This document shows positions 50,033 to 62,843 of a stretch of 64,000 nucleotides of DNA, one piece after another. Position 1 is the first letter of the stretch; each line of letters starts with the position of its first letter. The position numbers were made by a program, and so were the translations under genes. Below the pieces are notes generated by a model, which did no database searches, was not told where the DNA came from, and saw only the letters and a list, made by a program, of their open reading frames with translations. This DNA is from Methylobacter sp. Lineage in GTDB: Bacteria > Pseudomonadota > Gammaproteobacteria > Methylococcales > Methylomonadaceae. The stretch covers positions 27,551 to 91,550 of the forward strand of contig JAUYMY010000081.1 of the NCBI GenBank assembly GCA_030699385.1, read 5' to 3'.

Positions 50033-50422
50033 ATGAATATTAAATACAGCGTTTCTGTTTTTAGCCTTGCCTTAACCGCACTTATTTCAGGTTGCGCTAC
50101 CGCGCCGGAACAACCCTCCGAACCTGCGCCAATTGTCAGCGACTACCCGACCCGTGACCGCGTTGAATATGTTTTAAATTGTGTCGCCCAGCATGGCGGT
50201 CTGTCGTATATCAGTCAATACGCCTGCGGCTGTAAGATCGATAAAATCGCAGAAAAATTGACTTTCGCTGAATACGAAGCGGCGAAAACGTTTACTTATT
50301 TAAGCAAGGGGCAAGCAGGTGATGCCGGTTCTGCGATGCGCGACCCAGCGCAATCGAAAGATTTAAGAAAACGCCTGAAAGAAGCGGAAGAATATGCTGA
50401 GAAAAATTGTTTCGTGAAATAA
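50033..50422 (+). CDS. Small lipoprotein of unknown function
   Basis: 129 residues from ATG 50033 (an ATG at 50015 would add six residues). The N terminus is a lipoprotein signal: basic MNIK, hydrophobic core and lipobox LISGC with Cys21. The mature part has four more cysteines (about NCVAQHGGLSYISQYACGC and NCFVK), two pairs that could form disulfides in the periplasm. Family not recognised. It stands alone between mobA and the chemoreceptor gene. Confidence 0.75.
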   Translation: MNIKYSVSVFSLALTALISGCATAPEQPSEPAPIVSDYPTRDRVEYVLNCVAQHGGLSYISQYACGCKIDKIAEKLTFAEYEAAKTFTYLSKGQAGDAGSAMRDPAQSKDLRKRLKEAEEYAEKNCFVK

Positions 50423-50536
50423 AAAGAGCCGCTTTGGTCGTTTTTTTGTTGGCTATCCGTCATGCAATAGTTTTAACCTGTTATTCATCAGAAATTAATC
50501 TATGTTTTTTGCCGAATATTTAATTAGGAAGTGCCC

Positions 50537-52072
50537 ATGAAATTAAGAACCCAAATTTCTCTTGGCTTTGGAAGCATATTGATTCTATTGTTAATTACGG
50601 CGGGATTAAGTATTAATAGCCTTTCAGCCTTATTGGCTGATTCCGGTCATGTGGTAACGGCGGATAATTTACGCACGGCATTGGTAGAGCGTGAGGTTGA
50701 TCATTTGAATTGGACGGCAAGGCTCAATGCTTTCGTTTTTGACGAACATGTGCATGAGCTCGACTTACAGCTGGATCATACCCAGTGTGCCTTTGGCCGT
50801 TGGTATTACGGTGATGAACGGCATCAGGCCGAGACGCAATTTCCCGCGTTAAAAGCCCCATTGCTTAATATTGAGGAGCCGCACCGTAAGTTACACGAGT
50901 CAGCCAAGCGTATCAAAGCAGCGCGTAGTGAGGCCGCGCAGTCAAGCAGCGATAAAGATCAGCAACATACAATTTCACTTTATAGGGAAGAAACACTGCC
51001 CAATTTGCGCGAAACACAAACAAATCTGGCGGCAATGCGGCAACGAATTTATGAGTCAGCGGTCGCACTGCAAAAAAGTATGGAAAATGACGGCGCCCAA
51101 TCCCAGACTTTTGTGATTGCGGTGACGATAATCGCCATGTTGATCGGCGTTATTGTCTCTGTCATGATCGTGCGCACTATTTTGCGGCAGTTAGGCGGCG
51201 AGCCGGGGACTCTGGCTGATGTCGCCGAACAAATAGCGGCCGGTGACTTGTCGATTAAAATCAATACGGGAGGGCAACCATTGACCGGGGTTTTGGCCGG
51301 TATGAAAAACATGGCGGACGACTTAAAGCAAGTGGTGGGGCAGGTCAGAAGCGCGGCGGATAACCTCGCCAGCGCTTCCAAACAAGTCAGTGCCACAGCG
51401 CAATCGATGAGCCAGATGGCTACTGAGCAAGCTGCCGGCGTTGAAGAAACCACATCGTCGATTGAACATCTTAATGCATCGGTGCAACAAAATACCGAAA
51501 ATGCACATATCACTGAACAAATGGCCAGCCGCTCGGCCGGCGAAGCCCAAGATGGGGGTAATGCGGTTAATGGGACAGTCTCCGCAATGAAGAATATTGC
51601 CGAAAAGATTGATCAAATTGAAGATATTGCTTATAAGACCAATTTGTTGTCGTTAAACGCCGCGATTGAAGCGGCGTCTGCAGGCGAACATGGTAAAGGC
51701 TTTGCGGTCGTGGCCGCCGAGGTGCGCAAGCTTGCGGAAAGCAGCCGGATTAGCGCCAAGGAAATCAGCGAGCTGGCCACCAGTAGTGTGGCCATAGCCG
51801 AAAAAGCGGGAAACTTGATTGCCAGTGTAGTGCCCAATATCGTCAAAACCGCCGATTTGGTGCAAGAGATCAATGCGGCTTCGATAGCGCAATCCAGTGG
51901 CATTAACCAGATTAACGATGCCATGCGGCAATTGGATAAGGCAACTCAGCAAAATGCGGCAAGTGCAGAACAATTGGCGGCAACTTCCGAGGAATTAAGC
52001 AGCCAAGCTATGCAGCTGCAAAATGCGGTCGCCTTCTTTAAACTTGATGAAAGCGACGGTCGGTTGCTTTAA
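50537..52072 (+). CDS. Methyl-accepting chemotaxis protein with CZB motif in the sensor region
   Basis: 511 residues from ATG 50537 (AGGA 7 bases upstream). Membrane segments at about 9-29 and 191-213 bracket a periplasmic-looking region that contains a CZB-type zinc signature: His56-x2-Trp59, His81, Cys84-x-Phe86-Gly87-x-Trp89, His116/His120. Then a HAMP-like linker (about 215-270), and the signalling domain with the tip sequence [20 protein letters not shown]. No pentapeptide tether at the C terminus. It would signal to CheA/CheW, neither of which is in the window. CZB usually lies in the cytoplasm, which makes the location notable. Confidence 0.9.
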   Translation: MKLRTQISLGFGSILILLLITAGLSINSLSALLADSGHVVTADNLRTALVEREVDHLNWTARLNAFVFDEHVHELDLQLDHTQCAFGRWYYGDERHQAETQFPALKAPLLNIEEPHRKLHESAKRIKAARSEAAQSSSDKDQQHTISLYREETLPNLRETQTNLAAMRQRIYESAVALQKSMENDGAQSQTFVIAVTIIAMLIGVIVSVMIVRTILRQLGGEPGTLADVAEQIAAGDLSIKINTGGQPLTGVLAGMKNMADDLKQVVGQVRSAADNLASASKQVSATAQSMSQMATEQAAGVEETTSSIEHLNASVQQNTENAHITEQMASRSAGEAQDGGNAVNGTVSAMKNIAEKIDQIEDIAYKTNLLSLNAAIEAASAGEHGKGFAVVAAEVRKLAESSRISAKEISELATSSVAIAEKAGNLIASVVPNIVKTADLVQEINAASIAQSSGINQINDAMRQLDKATQQNAASAEQLAATSEELSSQAMQLQNAVAFFKLDESDGRLL

Positions 52073-52101
52073 TCAGTAAGGCGCGCCAGCGTTAGAGGCA
52101 T

Positions 52102-52153
52102 TCACCACGAAGGGCACGAAGAAAATTAATATCCTTCGGCCTCTCCGTGGTGG
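52102..52153. repeat. CACGAAG/CTTCGTG-family repeat, copy 4
   Basis: TTCACCACGAAGGGCACGAAG pairs in part with CTTCGGCCTCTCCGTGGTG. It lies between convergent genes (chemoreceptor and VF530) and may act as a bidirectional terminator. Confidence 0.65.
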
Positions 52154-52163
52154 GCAAACATAA

Positions 52164-52382
52164 TTACTGTTGTCGTGAGCAATACAAGGCTTCAACCTGT
52201 GCCCTTGCCCAGGGCGTTTTTCTTAAGAATTTCAAACTCGATTGTATGCTGGGGTCGTTGTTAAAACATCTGATGTTGATCTGTCTGCCCATTTCATCCC
52301 AGCCGTAATGTGCCACCAATTCAGTGAGCATCCTTTCCAGGGTGACGCCATGCAGCGGATTGTCCGGTTGTTTATCGTTCAT
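52164..52382 (-). CDS. VF530-family DNA-binding protein (DUF2132)
   Basis: 72 residues matching the short VF530 family: [21 protein letters not shown] near 8-28 (cited as two blocks, NPLHGVTLE and LVAHYGW), [12 protein letters not shown] near 36-47 and [12 protein letters not shown] near 49-60. Structural members bind DNA non-specifically. It lies 24 bp downstream of the RIO kinase gene and is probably cotranscribed. Biological role unknown. Confidence 0.88.
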   Translation of the reverse strand: MNDKQPDNPLHGVTLERMLTELVAHYGWDEMGRQINIRCFNNDPSIQSSLKFLRKTPWARAQVEALYCSRQQ

Positions 52383-52406
52383 AAGTCTACCTGAGTGGTG
52401 CGGGTG

Positions 52407-53249
52407 TTAATCTTCGTGTTCATAACGCCTGCGTATCGCATCATCGCGGGCATCATTGATTTCCCGCATGATGCTGCCCACATCCGCCTGTTTATTGCTG
52501 GCCTGAAAGCGGCCGGTCAAGGTCACATCAGGCTTCAGTTCGCCGCTCTCGAAAAGCTTCCATATTTCCTTGCCATACTGGGTGCTGAGCAGTTCGGGCG
52601 CAAAACGGCCAAAATAATCGGCCAGATTATCGACATCGCGTTCCAGCATTCGGGAGGCGTTGTTGTTTGCCGCCGCATCAACGGCTTGGGGCAGGTCGAT
52701 AATGACTGGGCCGTCGGCATCAATCAGGATGTTGTATTCCGACAGGTCGCCATGCACTAGGCCTGCGCACAGCATTCTGACCACTTCCCTAATCAGCAAG
52801 GTGTGGTATTCAAGTGCTTGTTCATGGCTTAGCTCAAGGTCATTGAGCCGGGGCGCGGCGTTGCCATGACCATCGGTAACCAGTTCCATCAGCAACACGC
52901 CTTCGACGAAATTATAGGGCTGCGGCACGCGCACACCCGCTGCGGCAAGGCGGTACAAGGCATCGACTTCGGCATTTTGCCAGACATCTTCCTGCTGTTT
53001 GCGTCCAAACCGGGTGTTCTTTTCCATGGCGCGCGCCTGGCGGGTGTTCCGCACTTTACGCCCTTCCTGATACTGCGCCTGTTTGTGGAAGCCGCGTTTG
53101 TTAATATCTTTATAGACTTTGGCGCAACGTATTTCGCCTTCAGAAGATACGACGTAAACAGCCGCTTCCTTGCCGCTTTTTAGCGGCCGGATTACCTCAT
53201 CAACAAGGCCATCGCGCACCAGTGGTTCAATACTTTTTGGAGTTTTCAT
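52407..53249 (-). CDS. RIO1-like serine protein kinase (PA4780 family)
   Basis: 280 residues with a RIO kinase fold: nucleotide loop SGKEAAVYVV near 26-35, Lys in CAKVYKD, the flexible loop region rich in R/K, catalytic LVHGDLSEYNILI near 170-182 (Asp and Asn) and metal-binding IIDLPQAVD. Bacterial members are single-copy cytoplasmic atypical kinases of uncertain target, proposed to act in ribosome or stress biology. Full length. Upstream member of a two-gene unit with the VF530 gene. Confidence 0.92.
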   Translation of the reverse strand: MKTPKSIEPLVRDGLVDEVIRPLKSGKEAAVYVVSSEGEIRCAKVYKDINKRGFHKQAQYQEGRKVRNTRQARAMEKNTRFGRKQQEDVWQNAEVDALYRLAAAGVRVPQPYNFVEGVLLMELVTDGHGNAAPRLNDLELSHEQALEYHTLLIREVVRMLCAGLVHGDLSEYNILIDADGPVIIDLPQAVDAAANNNASRMLERDVDNLADYFGRFAPELLSTQYGKEIWKLFESGELKPDVTLTGRFQASNKQADVGSIMREINDARDDAIRRRYEHED

Positions 53250-53388
53250 GGCCGCCCTTAGTCGTTGCCTTTAGGTAAAAGTTAAAAATTAGCGGCTTTT
53301 TCGATAAATATATTTGATCCGGTAACCGGGGCTATTTTACTTTATTTGCGCTGGCTCAAGCCAGTCTATGAAATGTGGGCTCGCTTAA

Positions 53389-53539
53389 TTAAGGCCATTT
53401 CCGAGAAATAACATCCCTTGATGATCATGAACTGTAAAAAATAAAGTCCACGAAAAGCACGAAAAACACGAAAAATTTCGTGGCTTTCGTGCTTTTCGTG
53501 GACAATTTTTGGTATGTCTTTTTCAGGAAATGGCCTAAA
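53389..53539. mobile_element. MITE-like palindromic element, copy B
   Basis: About 151 bp. Left end TTAAGGCCATTTCCGAGAAA, right end the complement of TTTAGGCCATTTCCTGAAAA. The core stem reads GTCCACGAAAAGCACGAAAA and returns as TTTCGTGCTTTTCGTGGAC. It has the best preserved termini in the window and lies in the 373-bp gap between the RIO kinase promoter region and pgm; 15 bp further on is a CACGAAG-family repeat. Confidence 0.78.
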
Positions 53540-53554
53540 GTCATTCCATTTCAT

Positions 53555-53601
53555 TCACCACGAAGATCACGAAGAATCAAACTTCGTGCCCTTCGTGGTG
53601 A
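53555..53601. repeat. CACGAAG/CTTCGTG-family repeat, copy 5
   Basis: TCACCACGAAGATCACGAAG, loop AATCAAA, then CTTCGTGCCCTTCGTGGTGA: an almost perfect 20-bp stem, the best-preserved copy. Located directly downstream of the pgm stop, so it may work as a transcription or mRNA end signal. Confidence 0.75.
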
Positions 53602-53622
53602 TAATTTTTGTAGGAATTCGCC

Positions 53623-55272
<1,650 letters not shown>

Positions 55273-55331
55273 TCAACAATTAAACCGGTGGCTAAAGTAC
55301 ACCAAAACTCTTATCTTAGTGTAGAACATTT

Positions 55332-55874
55332 ATGTTACGAATTTATTTATTGCTCTGTTGCAGTTTTTTTTCTTTTTCTGTTAGGGCTAATGATGATGTT
55401 TGGTTGTTAGTGGATACCAAAGCGCTGACTATCGAAGTCAAAAAAGGTCAGCAAACGCTCGAAACTCTTAGTGATATCGCGATTGGTCGCGGCGGCGCCG
55501 GATTGAAGCGGCATCAAGGCGACAATATCACGCCTTTCGGCAGCTATAGGATAGGCTGGGTTGGTCAGCAAAGTTCTTTTAGAAAGTTTTTTGGCTTAAC
55601 CTATCCATCCGCAGAAGATGCGCAAGATGCGTTGGAAAAAGGGGTTATTAATTTGAGTCACTATAACAGCATTATAAGTGCTCATCGGGCTCATCAAATC
55701 CCCCCGCAAAATACACCTTTAGGTGGGCGTATTGGTATTCATGGTTTGGGTCGTGCCGACGAAAAGATACATAAATCAATGAATTGGACTCATGGTTGTA
55801 TTGCTCTGACGAATGGCCAAATTGATCATTTAAGCCAATGGCTGGATAAAGGAATGGTCGTCAAAATAAAATAA
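55332..55874 (+). CDS. L,D-transpeptidase family protein (YkuD domain)
   Basis: 180 residues with an N-terminal signal peptide (MLRIYLLLCCSFFSFSVRA, cleavage near 19). The YkuD active site is intact: GIHGLG with His137 and NWTHGCIALTN with His154, Gly155 and the nucleophile Cys156. Such enzymes form 3-3 crosslinks or attach Lpp to peptidoglycan through its C-terminal lysine. The next gene, 83 bp downstream, encodes an Lpp-like lipoprotein, which suggests the anchoring reaction here; that link is inferred. No LysM domain. Confidence 0.88.
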   Translation: MLRIYLLLCCSFFSFSVRANDDVWLLVDTKALTIEVKKGQQTLETLSDIAIGRGGAGLKRHQGDNITPFGSYRIGWVGQQSSFRKFFGLTYPSAEDAQDALEKGVINLSHYNSIISAHRAHQIPPQNTPLGGRIGIHGLGRADEKIHKSMNWTHGCIALTNGQIDHLSQWLDKGMVVKIK

Positions 55875-55911
55875 AACTGGAAATTTGTGTAAAAAAAATG
55901 CAAAATGACAG

Positions 55912-55939
55912 TTGGTAGGCGTTTTTTTTGTAGTAATAA
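55912..55939 (+). promoter_or_regulatory. Possible promoter of the Lpp-like gene
   Basis: TTGGTA at 55912-55917, a 16-base T-rich spacer and TAATAA at 55934-55939, followed by AAAAGGA 8 bases before the ATG at 55958. A strong separate promoter is expected for an abundant lipoprotein. Boxes are imperfect. Confidence 0.4.
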
Positions 55940-55957
55940 CTTTAAAAGGAAAATAAG

Positions 55958-56236
55958 ATGAAAAAAGTAATAAAATTATCAATGATTGCTCTGGTTGCTA
56001 GCTTAGTTGTTGGTTGCGCAAGCACTTCAGATATCGAAAACTTACAGTCACAAATTGATGGTTTGAAATCTTCAGTTGCACAAGCATCTGCTGATGCTGC
56101 TAGCGCAAGAAGCGCTGCTGATTCTGCTTCTTCACAAGCAGCGTCTGCAGAAGCAGCAGCTAACCGTGCAGCACAATATGCTCAAGATACAAACAGCAAA
56201 CTGGATAGCATGTTCAAAAAATCAATGATGAAATAA
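55958..56236 (+). CDS. Lpp-like outer membrane murein lipoprotein
   Basis: 92 residues. Signal peptide with lipobox LVVGC (Cys20), then a long alanine/serine-rich heptad helix (about 26-80, QSQIDGLKSSVAQASADAAS..) as in Lpp and OprI, and a C-terminal lysine that could be joined to peptidoglycan. Slightly longer than E. coli Lpp (78). AAGGA lies 8 bases before the ATG and an excellent terminator follows, so it is a strong independent transcription unit. Its codon usage differs from neighbours (many GCT, TCT), consistent with high expression. Confidence 0.88.
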   Translation: MKKVIKLSMIALVASLVVGCASTSDIENLQSQIDGLKSSVAQASADAASARSAADSASSQAASAEAAANRAAQYAQDTNSKLDSMFKKSMMK

Positions 56237-56261
56237 ATCATCGCTGATTTTAAGAATTAAG

Positions 56262-56294
56262 AAGCCCGGTGGGATTCCACCGGGCTTTTTTTTT
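56262..56294 (+). terminator. Rho-independent terminator of the Lpp-like gene
   Basis: Perfect 11-bp stem AAGCCCGGTGG / CCACCGGGCTT with loop GATT, followed by a run of nine T. It lies 25 bp after the stop codon. Confidence 0.95.
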
Positions 56295-56377
56295 GAGCAG
56301 ATGTTTTAGTTATGATGATTTGAATCCAAGCCCGCTGTAGCCATGATAAAATAAAGTTTTTTGAATTCATTATATTC

Positions 56378-57322
56378 ATGCGTTTAATTAGAGGATTATC
56401 TCATTTAGAGCCGTCAAAAAAAGGTTGCGTACTAACGATTGGCAATTTTGACGGCTTGCATTTAGGTCATCGGGCGGTGATAAAAAAGTTGGCTGAGCGG
56501 GGTGAAAAACTCGCGCTTCCTGTTGTGGTCATGACCTTTGAACCGCAGCCATTGGAGTATTTTCTGGGCGAAAATGCACCGTCGCGGTTGATGCGCTTGC
56601 GGGAGAAAGTCATTCCTTTTGCTAAATTGCCCGTTGATGATTTGGTGATATTGCGATTTAATCAGCATTTAGCCAATTATGATGCCGAGCAGTTTATTGC
56701 TGATGTGTTAGTCAAACAGCTGAACGTGAAGCATTTAGTGGTCGGTGATGATTTTCATTTTGGCAAGGCGCGGCGCGGAAATTTCGCCATGCTTAAAGAT
56801 AAAGGCGCGCTCTTCGGTTTTGATGTGGAAGACACCGGGTCTTATCAAATCGATGGGCTTCGCGTTAGCAGCACCTTGATCAGAGATGCACTAGGTGATG
56901 GCAATTTGGCGCTGGCTGAAAAACTGCTCGGTTGTTGTTATTCTGTGTGTGGACGGGTCGCGCATGGCGACAAACGTGGTAGAACCATTGGCTATCCCAC
57001 CGCCAATATACAAATGTTTAGAAAAAACACTCCCGTTAACGGCGTATTTGCGGTGACACTGACCGGTATTGATGACCGTGAGTTTGATGGCGTTGCCAAT
57101 GTCGGCACGAGACCTACGGTTGATGGTGGCGACAAAGTGATACTGGAAGTGTATTTGTTCGATTTTGATAGAGAAATTTACGGGCATTATGTGGAAGTGC
57201 ATTTCAAACAAAAGATTAGGGATGAAATGCGTTTTCAGTCGCTGGACGAACTTAAAGCGCAAATTGTAAAAGACGTGGCTGAAGCCAAAGCTGCATTAGC
57301 CAATAAACACCATTCCAGCTGA
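56378..57322 (+). CDS. ribF: Bifunctional riboflavin kinase/FMN adenylyltransferase
   Basis: Makes FMN and then FAD from riboflavin. 314 residues, normal. The N-terminal adenylyltransferase domain shows [15 protein letters not shown] near 22-36 and [15 protein letters not shown] near 124-138; the C-terminal kinase domain shows [11 protein letters not shown] near 202-212 and [11 protein letters not shown] near 237-247. It is followed by ileS and lspA, the standard gammaproteobacterial order ribF-ileS-lspA, and these are probably one operon. Confidence 0.97.
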   Translation: MRLIRGLSHLEPSKKGCVLTIGNFDGLHLGHRAVIKKLAERGEKLALPVVVMTFEPQPLEYFLGENAPSRLMRLREKVIPFAKLPVDDLVILRFNQHLANYDAEQFIADVLVKQLNVKHLVVGDDFHFGKARRGNFAMLKDKGALFGFDVEDTGSYQIDGLRVSSTLIRDALGDGNLALAEKLLGCCYSVCGRVAHGDKRGRTIGYPTANIQMFRKNTPVNGVFAVTLTGIDDREFDGVANVGTRPTVDGGDKVILEVYLFDFDREIYGHYVEVHFKQKIRDEMRFQSLDELKAQIVKDVAEAKAALANKHHSS

Positions 57323-57350
57323 TAAATATTTTTTGCCGAGATTAATTGTT

Positions 57351-60179
57351 ATGACAATGGATTATAAAAAAACACTGAATTTACCTAACACGGCGTTTCC
57401 GATGAAAGGCAATCTGGCTCAGCGCGAGCCGGAGCGGCTGAAAAAATGGAATGACGCTGATTTGTATCACAAAATCAGGCAGGAGTTTGCTGGGCGACCA
57501 AAGTTCGTTTTGCATGACGGCCCTCCTTATGCCAACGGCGAAATCCATATCGGTCACGCAGTCAATAAGGTGTTGAAAGACATCATTATTAAGTCGAAAG
57601 CATTAAGCGGTTTCGATGCGCCTTATGTGCCGGGCTGGGATTGTCACGGCTTGCCGATTGAATTGCAGGTCGAGAAGAAAATCGGCAAAGCTGGGGTTAA
57701 GGTTTCGCCTGCGGTGTTCCGCAAAGCCTGCCGCGAATATGCCGGCAAACAGGTCAATATACAGAAAGAAGCCTTTATCCGCCTGGGTATTTTGGGCGAT
57801 TGGGAAAATCCGTATTTGACGATGGATTTTGCATTTGAAGCCGACATCGTGCGCGCCTTGGGCAAAATCAGTCAAAACGGTCACATCGCCAAAGGCGCGA
57901 AACCGGTGCATTGGTGTACCGATTGCGGTTCGGCGCTGGCTGAAGCGGAAGTCGAATACGAAGACAAACATTCGCCTGCGGTTGACGTGCGTTTTCAGGT
58001 GGTTGATGAAGCCGGATTTTTGGCTCAGTGCCACCATGTGCCTGAGCATGAGGGCAGGGGAGCGTTATCGGTGGTCATCTGGACAACGACGCCGTGGACA
58101 TTGCCTGCCAATCAGGGCGTGGCGTTAAACCCCGAACTGGAATATGCAGTGGTGCAATGCGAAAAAGACGGAAATGTAGAACGTCTGGTTGTTGCCGAAG
58201 CGCTGTTGAAAGACGCCATGCTGCGCTACGACATCGAAAATTACCATGTCATCGCTTACTGCAAAGGCGTAGTGTTAGAGCATCAATTATTGCAACATCC
58301 TTTCTATGACCGGCAAGTACCTATTGTTTTAGGCGACCATGTCACCACCGAAGCCGGTACCGGCGCGGTGCATACCGCGCCCGGACACGGTCAGGACGAT
58401 TATGTGGTCGGCTTGAAATACGGTTTGCCGGTTGATAACCCGGTCGGCAACGACGGCGTATTTCTGCCCAATACCGAACTTTTTGCCGGTGAGCATGTAT
58501 TCAACGCCAATGCTCACGTCATCGAAGTGTTAGAACAGCGCGGCAAATTGGTGCATCACATCGCCATTTTGCACAGCTACCCGCATTGCTGGCGGCACAA
58601 AACCCCGATTATTTTCCGCGCCACGCCGCAATGGTTCATTTCGATGAACAAAAACAAACTGCGCGAACAGGCGCTGGCTGAAGTCAAACGCGTGGCCTGG
58701 ATTCCCGAATGGGGCCAAGCGCGGATTGAAAGCATGATGGAAGGCCGACCGGACTGGTGCATTTCTCGCCAACGCACTTGGGGCGTGCCGATTACTTTTT
58801 TTGTTCATAAAGAAAGCGGCGAACTGCATCCGCGCACCGCTGAATTGGTTGAGCAGGTGGCGCAACGCATCGAACAACAAGGCATAGAGGCCTGGTTTGA
58901 ACTGGATGCCGCTGAACTGCTAGGCGATGAAGCCGCAGACTACGACAAAATGACCGACACGCTGGATGTTTGGTTCGATTCCGGCGTCACTCATGCTGCG
59001 GTTTTGGCGCGGCGCGAACAGCTGCATTTTCCGGCTGATTTATATTTGGAAGGCTCCGACCAGCATCGCGGCTGGTTCCAGTCGTCACTCTTGGCTTCGG
59101 TCGCGATGAACGCGGTTGCGCCTTATAAAGCGGTATTGACGCATGGTTTCACCGTCGATAAAAACGGCGAAAAAATGTCCAAATCGAAAGGCAATGTGGT
59201 GCCGCCGCAATCGGTGATGAAAAATCTGGGTGCCGATGTGTTGCGTTTATGGATTGCGGCAACCGATTATCGCGGCGAAATGCGCGTGTCTGATGAGATT
59301 TTGGAGCGCACCTCCGATGGTTACCGGCGATTAAGAAATACCGCGCGTTTTTTGCTGTCCAATTTGAATGATTTTGATCCGGCACAGGATGTGGTCGAAA
59401 CCAAAGACTTGCTGGCGCTGGATCGCTGGATAGTTGACCGGGCATTTCTGTTGCAGGAAGAAGTCAAAGCGGCTTACGAGACTTACCAATTCCAGCTTAT
59501 TTATCAGAAAGTACATCATTTTTGCGTGATCGATTTGGGCGGTTTTTATCTGGACATCATCAAAGATCGTCAATATACCGCCAAAGCCGACGGGCTGGCG
59601 CGGCGTTCGGCGCAAACTGCGATGTATCACGTACTGGAAGCCTTGACCCGCTGGCTGGCGCCGATTATTAGTTACACTGCCGATGAAATTTGGCAGTATT
59701 TGCCGGGCGAACGTAGCGAATCGGTGTTTTTGGAAACCTGGTATCAGGGGCTGGCTGAGCTCGATGATGACGTTTTAAACCGTGAATTCTGGCAAAAAGT
59801 CATGACTGTGCGCGCCTCTGTCGGCAAAGAGCTGGAAAAGAGCCGCGCCAAAGGTGACATCGGATCGTCGTTGAATGCCGACATCGAATTGTATTGCAAC
59901 GTCGAGTTTGTTGATGATTTAAAGCGCTTGTCGGATGAGTTGCGTTTTATTTTCATTACCTCCAATGCCACGGTGATGGCAGAAGGCGATGCGCCTGAAG
60001 ATGCGATTCAGACCGAAATCGACGGGGTTAAATTAAGAGTTATCGTGTCCGGGCATGAAAAATGCGTGCGCTGCTGGCATCAACGGCCTGATGTCGGTAA
60101 ACATTCAGAACATCCCGAATTGTGCGGTCGTTGCGTGGAAAACGTAGCGGGCGAAGGCGAGCGTAGGCTTTATGCGTAA
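57351..60179 (+). CDS. ileS: Isoleucine--tRNA ligase
   Basis: Class I aminoacyl-tRNA synthetase; 942 residues from ATG 57351, giving [15 protein letters not shown] 57357 and an upstream TTG 57333 are alternatives. The HIGH motif occurs in [16 protein letters not shown] in [10 protein letters not shown], and the C-terminal zinc finger as CVRCWHQRP and CGRCVENV. Bacterial IleS1 type, with the CP1 editing domain in between ([13 protein letters not shown]). No T-box or other leader was seen in the 28-bp gap after ribF. It overlaps lspA by 8 bp. Confidence 0.98.
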   Translation: MTMDYKKTLNLPNTAFPMKGNLAQREPERLKKWNDADLYHKIRQEFAGRPKFVLHDGPPYANGEIHIGHAVNKVLKDIIIKSKALSGFDAPYVPGWDCHGLPIELQVEKKIGKAGVKVSPAVFRKACREYAGKQVNIQKEAFIRLGILGDWENPYLTMDFAFEADIVRALGKISQNGHIAKGAKPVHWCTDCGSALAEAEVEYEDKHSPAVDVRFQVVDEAGFLAQCHHVPEHEGRGALSVVIWTTTPWTLPANQGVALNPELEYAVVQCEKDGNVERLVVAEALLKDAMLRYDIENYHVIAYCKGVVLEHQLLQHPFYDRQVPIVLGDHVTTEAGTGAVHTAPGHGQDDYVVGLKYGLPVDNPVGNDGVFLPNTELFAGEHVFNANAHVIEVLEQRGKLVHHIAILHSYPHCWRHKTPIIFRATPQWFISMNKNKLREQALAEVKRVAWIPEWGQARIESMMEGRPDWCISRQRTWGVPITFFVHKESGELHPRTAELVEQVAQRIEQQGIEAWFELDAAELLGDEAADYDKMTDTLDVWFDSGVTHAAVLARREQLHFPADLYLEGSDQHRGWFQSSLLASVAMNAVAPYKAVLTHGFTVDKNGEKMSKSKGNVVPPQSVMKNLGADVLRLWIAATDYRGEMRVSDEILERTSDGYRRLRNTARFLLSNLNDFDPAQDVVETKDLLALDRWIVDRAFLLQEEVKAAYETYQFQLIYQKVHHFCVIDLGGFYLDIIKDRQYTAKADGLARRSAQTAMYHVLEALTRWLAPIISYTADEIWQYLPGERSESVFLETWYQGLAELDDDVLNREFWQKVMTVRASVGKELEKSRAKGDIGSSLNADIELYCNVEFVDDLKRLSDELRFIFITSNATVMAEGDAPEDAIQTEIDGVKLRVIVSGHEKCVRCWHQRPDVGKHSEHPELCGRCVENVAGEGERRLYA

Positions 60180-60666
60180 TGCGGTGATGGTGAAATGGTT
60201 ATGGCTATCGCTGCTGGCGATTATTCTTGATCAAGTCAGCAAGCTGGCCGTTGCCGGTTCGATGCAACTGTATGAATCGATTGAGCTCATGCCGTTTTTT
60301 AAACTGACTTATGTGCATAATACCGGTGCGGCATTTAGTTTTTTAAGCGAGGCCGGGGGTTGGCAACGCTGGTTTTTTGCTGGTTTGGCGTTGGTGATCA
60401 GCACGGTGATAGCGGTTTGGTTAACCCGCTTGAAACAGCACGAAACCTTGCTGGCGGTGGCGTTGGCGCTGATTTTAGGCGGCGCCATCGGCAACTTAAT
60501 TGACCGGCTGGCTTACGGTTATGTAATCGACTTTCTCGACGTTTATTACGGTACTTGGCATTGGCCCGCCTTTAATATCGCCGATTCCGCGATTACCCTG
60601 GGCGTGGCGCTGATGCTGGCGGAATCATTCGGTTTGGGGCGCTCACAACAGCCGGATACTTTGTGA
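60172..60666 (+). CDS. lspA: Lipoprotein signal peptidase
   Basis: Inner-membrane aspartyl protease that removes lipoprotein signal peptides. 164 residues with four hydrophobic segments; the catalytic aspartates are Asp120 in VIDFLDVY and Asp138 in FNIADSAI, with NTGAAFSF at 50-57. ATG 60172 lies inside the end of ileS. It would process the two lipoproteins encoded nearby (50033 and 55958). Confidence 0.96.
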   Translation: MRNAVMVKWLWLSLLAIILDQVSKLAVAGSMQLYESIELMPFFKLTYVHNTGAAFSFLSEAGGWQRWFFAGLALVISTVIAVWLTRLKQHETLLAVALALILGGAIGNLIDRLAYGYVIDFLDVYYGTWHWPAFNIADSAITLGVALMLAESFGLGRSQQPDTL

Positions 60667-60688
60667 GGGCGGGTTGGTAGTAAAAAGT

Positions 60689-60793
60689 GTCCACGAAAAG
60701 CACGAAAGCCACGAAAAAAGATTATCACCACAAAGGCCAAAAATAGGCACTTTAGGCGGCACGAAGATTCAAACTTCGTGCCCTTCGTGGTGA
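60689..60793. repeat. Compound repeat: half MITE stem plus CACGAAG-family copy 6
   Basis: GTCCACGAAAAGCACGAAAG at 60689 onward is one stem side of the MITE-like element without its partner. It runs directly into a CACGAAG-family repeat at 60724-60793 (ATCACCACAAAGGCC...CACGAAGATTCAAACTTCGT...CTTCGTGGTG). Located between the convergent lspA and hemB genes. Confidence 0.65.
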
Positions 60794-60801
60794 ATGGTTT
60801 T

Positions 60802-61857
<1,056 letters not shown>

Positions 61858-61961
61858 TTAAGCAGAGAGGTCTGAGTACAAAAAACATTGTATCAGGGAA
61901 CCTAACTAGCCCTGATATGCGCAGATAAAAAGCATGCATCGGTTCAATTTTAGAGGTTTTT

Positions 61962-62606
61962 ATGAAAGCTAAACAAGTCACTCTACTGGGTTTATGGGTT
62001 GTATTACTCGGTTTAATGTCGGTTACTCAGGTTATTGCGGCCGACTTATTGCCACCGCAACAGCCGATTCACGCGGCTTCGGTGACATTGCAGGAAAGGC
62101 TGCAAGACAAATCGTTCACTAAAGATTTTGCCAAGATTGCCAAATTTGTAAATGAAGTTATTTATCCACATACTGATTTTGACCGTATTTCGGCATTGGT
62201 CTTGGGTGGTTTATGGAAAACGGCAACTAACGATGAGCGCGAGCGTTTTAAAAATGAATTTCAAACCTTGTTAGTCAGAACCTATTCCCGCGCCTTTGTT
62301 GAGTTCAAAGATTGGTCGGTGCGCTTTTTACCGCTGGAGATGGAGCCGGGCGCTACTAAGGTCGTGGTTCGGACTGAAGTATTGCAACCCGGCATACAGC
62401 CCATTGGCGTTAATTACCGGATGTTGCTGAGCAATGGCGAATGGAAAGCTTACGATATTATGATTGAAGGCGTCAGTTTAGTGACCAACTACCGCACCAC
62501 CTTCGCCAGTGAAGTGCAAAACAAAGGCTCATTAAACGCAGTGATCGAAGGGCTGGTTAAGCGCAATGCCGAAGCCTTAGCGGCCAAAGCTTCAGCGCGT
62601 TCTTAA
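61962..62606 (+). CDS. MlaC-type phospholipid-binding protein (Ttg2D family)
   Basis: 214 residues with a signal peptide (about 1-27, cleavage after VIAA) and the MlaC fold pattern: FTKDFAKIAKFVNEVIYPH with DFDRIS, LGGLWKTATNDERERFKNEF and LLVRTYSRAF. MlaC carries phospholipids through the periplasm between outer-membrane MlaA and the MlaFEDB transporter. The mlaFEDB genes are not beside it here, which is unlike the common operon, so it may act with another Mla/hopanoid-associated system. A good terminator follows. Confidence 0.88.
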   Translation: MKAKQVTLLGLWVVLLGLMSVTQVIAADLLPPQQPIHAASVTLQERLQDKSFTKDFAKIAKFVNEVIYPHTDFDRISALVLGGLWKTATNDERERFKNEFQTLLVRTYSRAFVEFKDWSVRFLPLEMEPGATKVVVRTEVLQPGIQPIGVNYRMLLSNGEWKAYDIMIEGVSLVTNYRTTFASEVQNKGSLNAVIEGLVKRNAEALAAKASARS

Positions 62607-62626
62607 GGTAAAAAATTGATTTTGCC

Positions 62627-62655
62627 AAAGGGCGACTGCCGGTCGCCCTTTTTTT
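62627..62655 (+). terminator. Rho-independent terminator after the mlaC-like gene
   Basis: Perfect 10-bp stem AAAGGGCGAC / GTCGCCCTTT with a 5-base loop, then TTTT. It lies 21 bp after the stop. Confidence 0.93.
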
Positions 62656-62843
62656 GTTTACAACAGCCGTCTCAGCTAGCGGATCGGTAGCGGTAAAAAG
62701 CCTCATGTTTTTTTCGTGCTTTTCGTGGACAATATTTCCCCTTGGACGTTTATTTTCCAACTGATGAATTTCCCCCAAAGATTCCCTGTAGGCCAGCCTA
62801 GTGCCCACTTACAATGCCATTATTTCCATGAGTATTGCATGAA

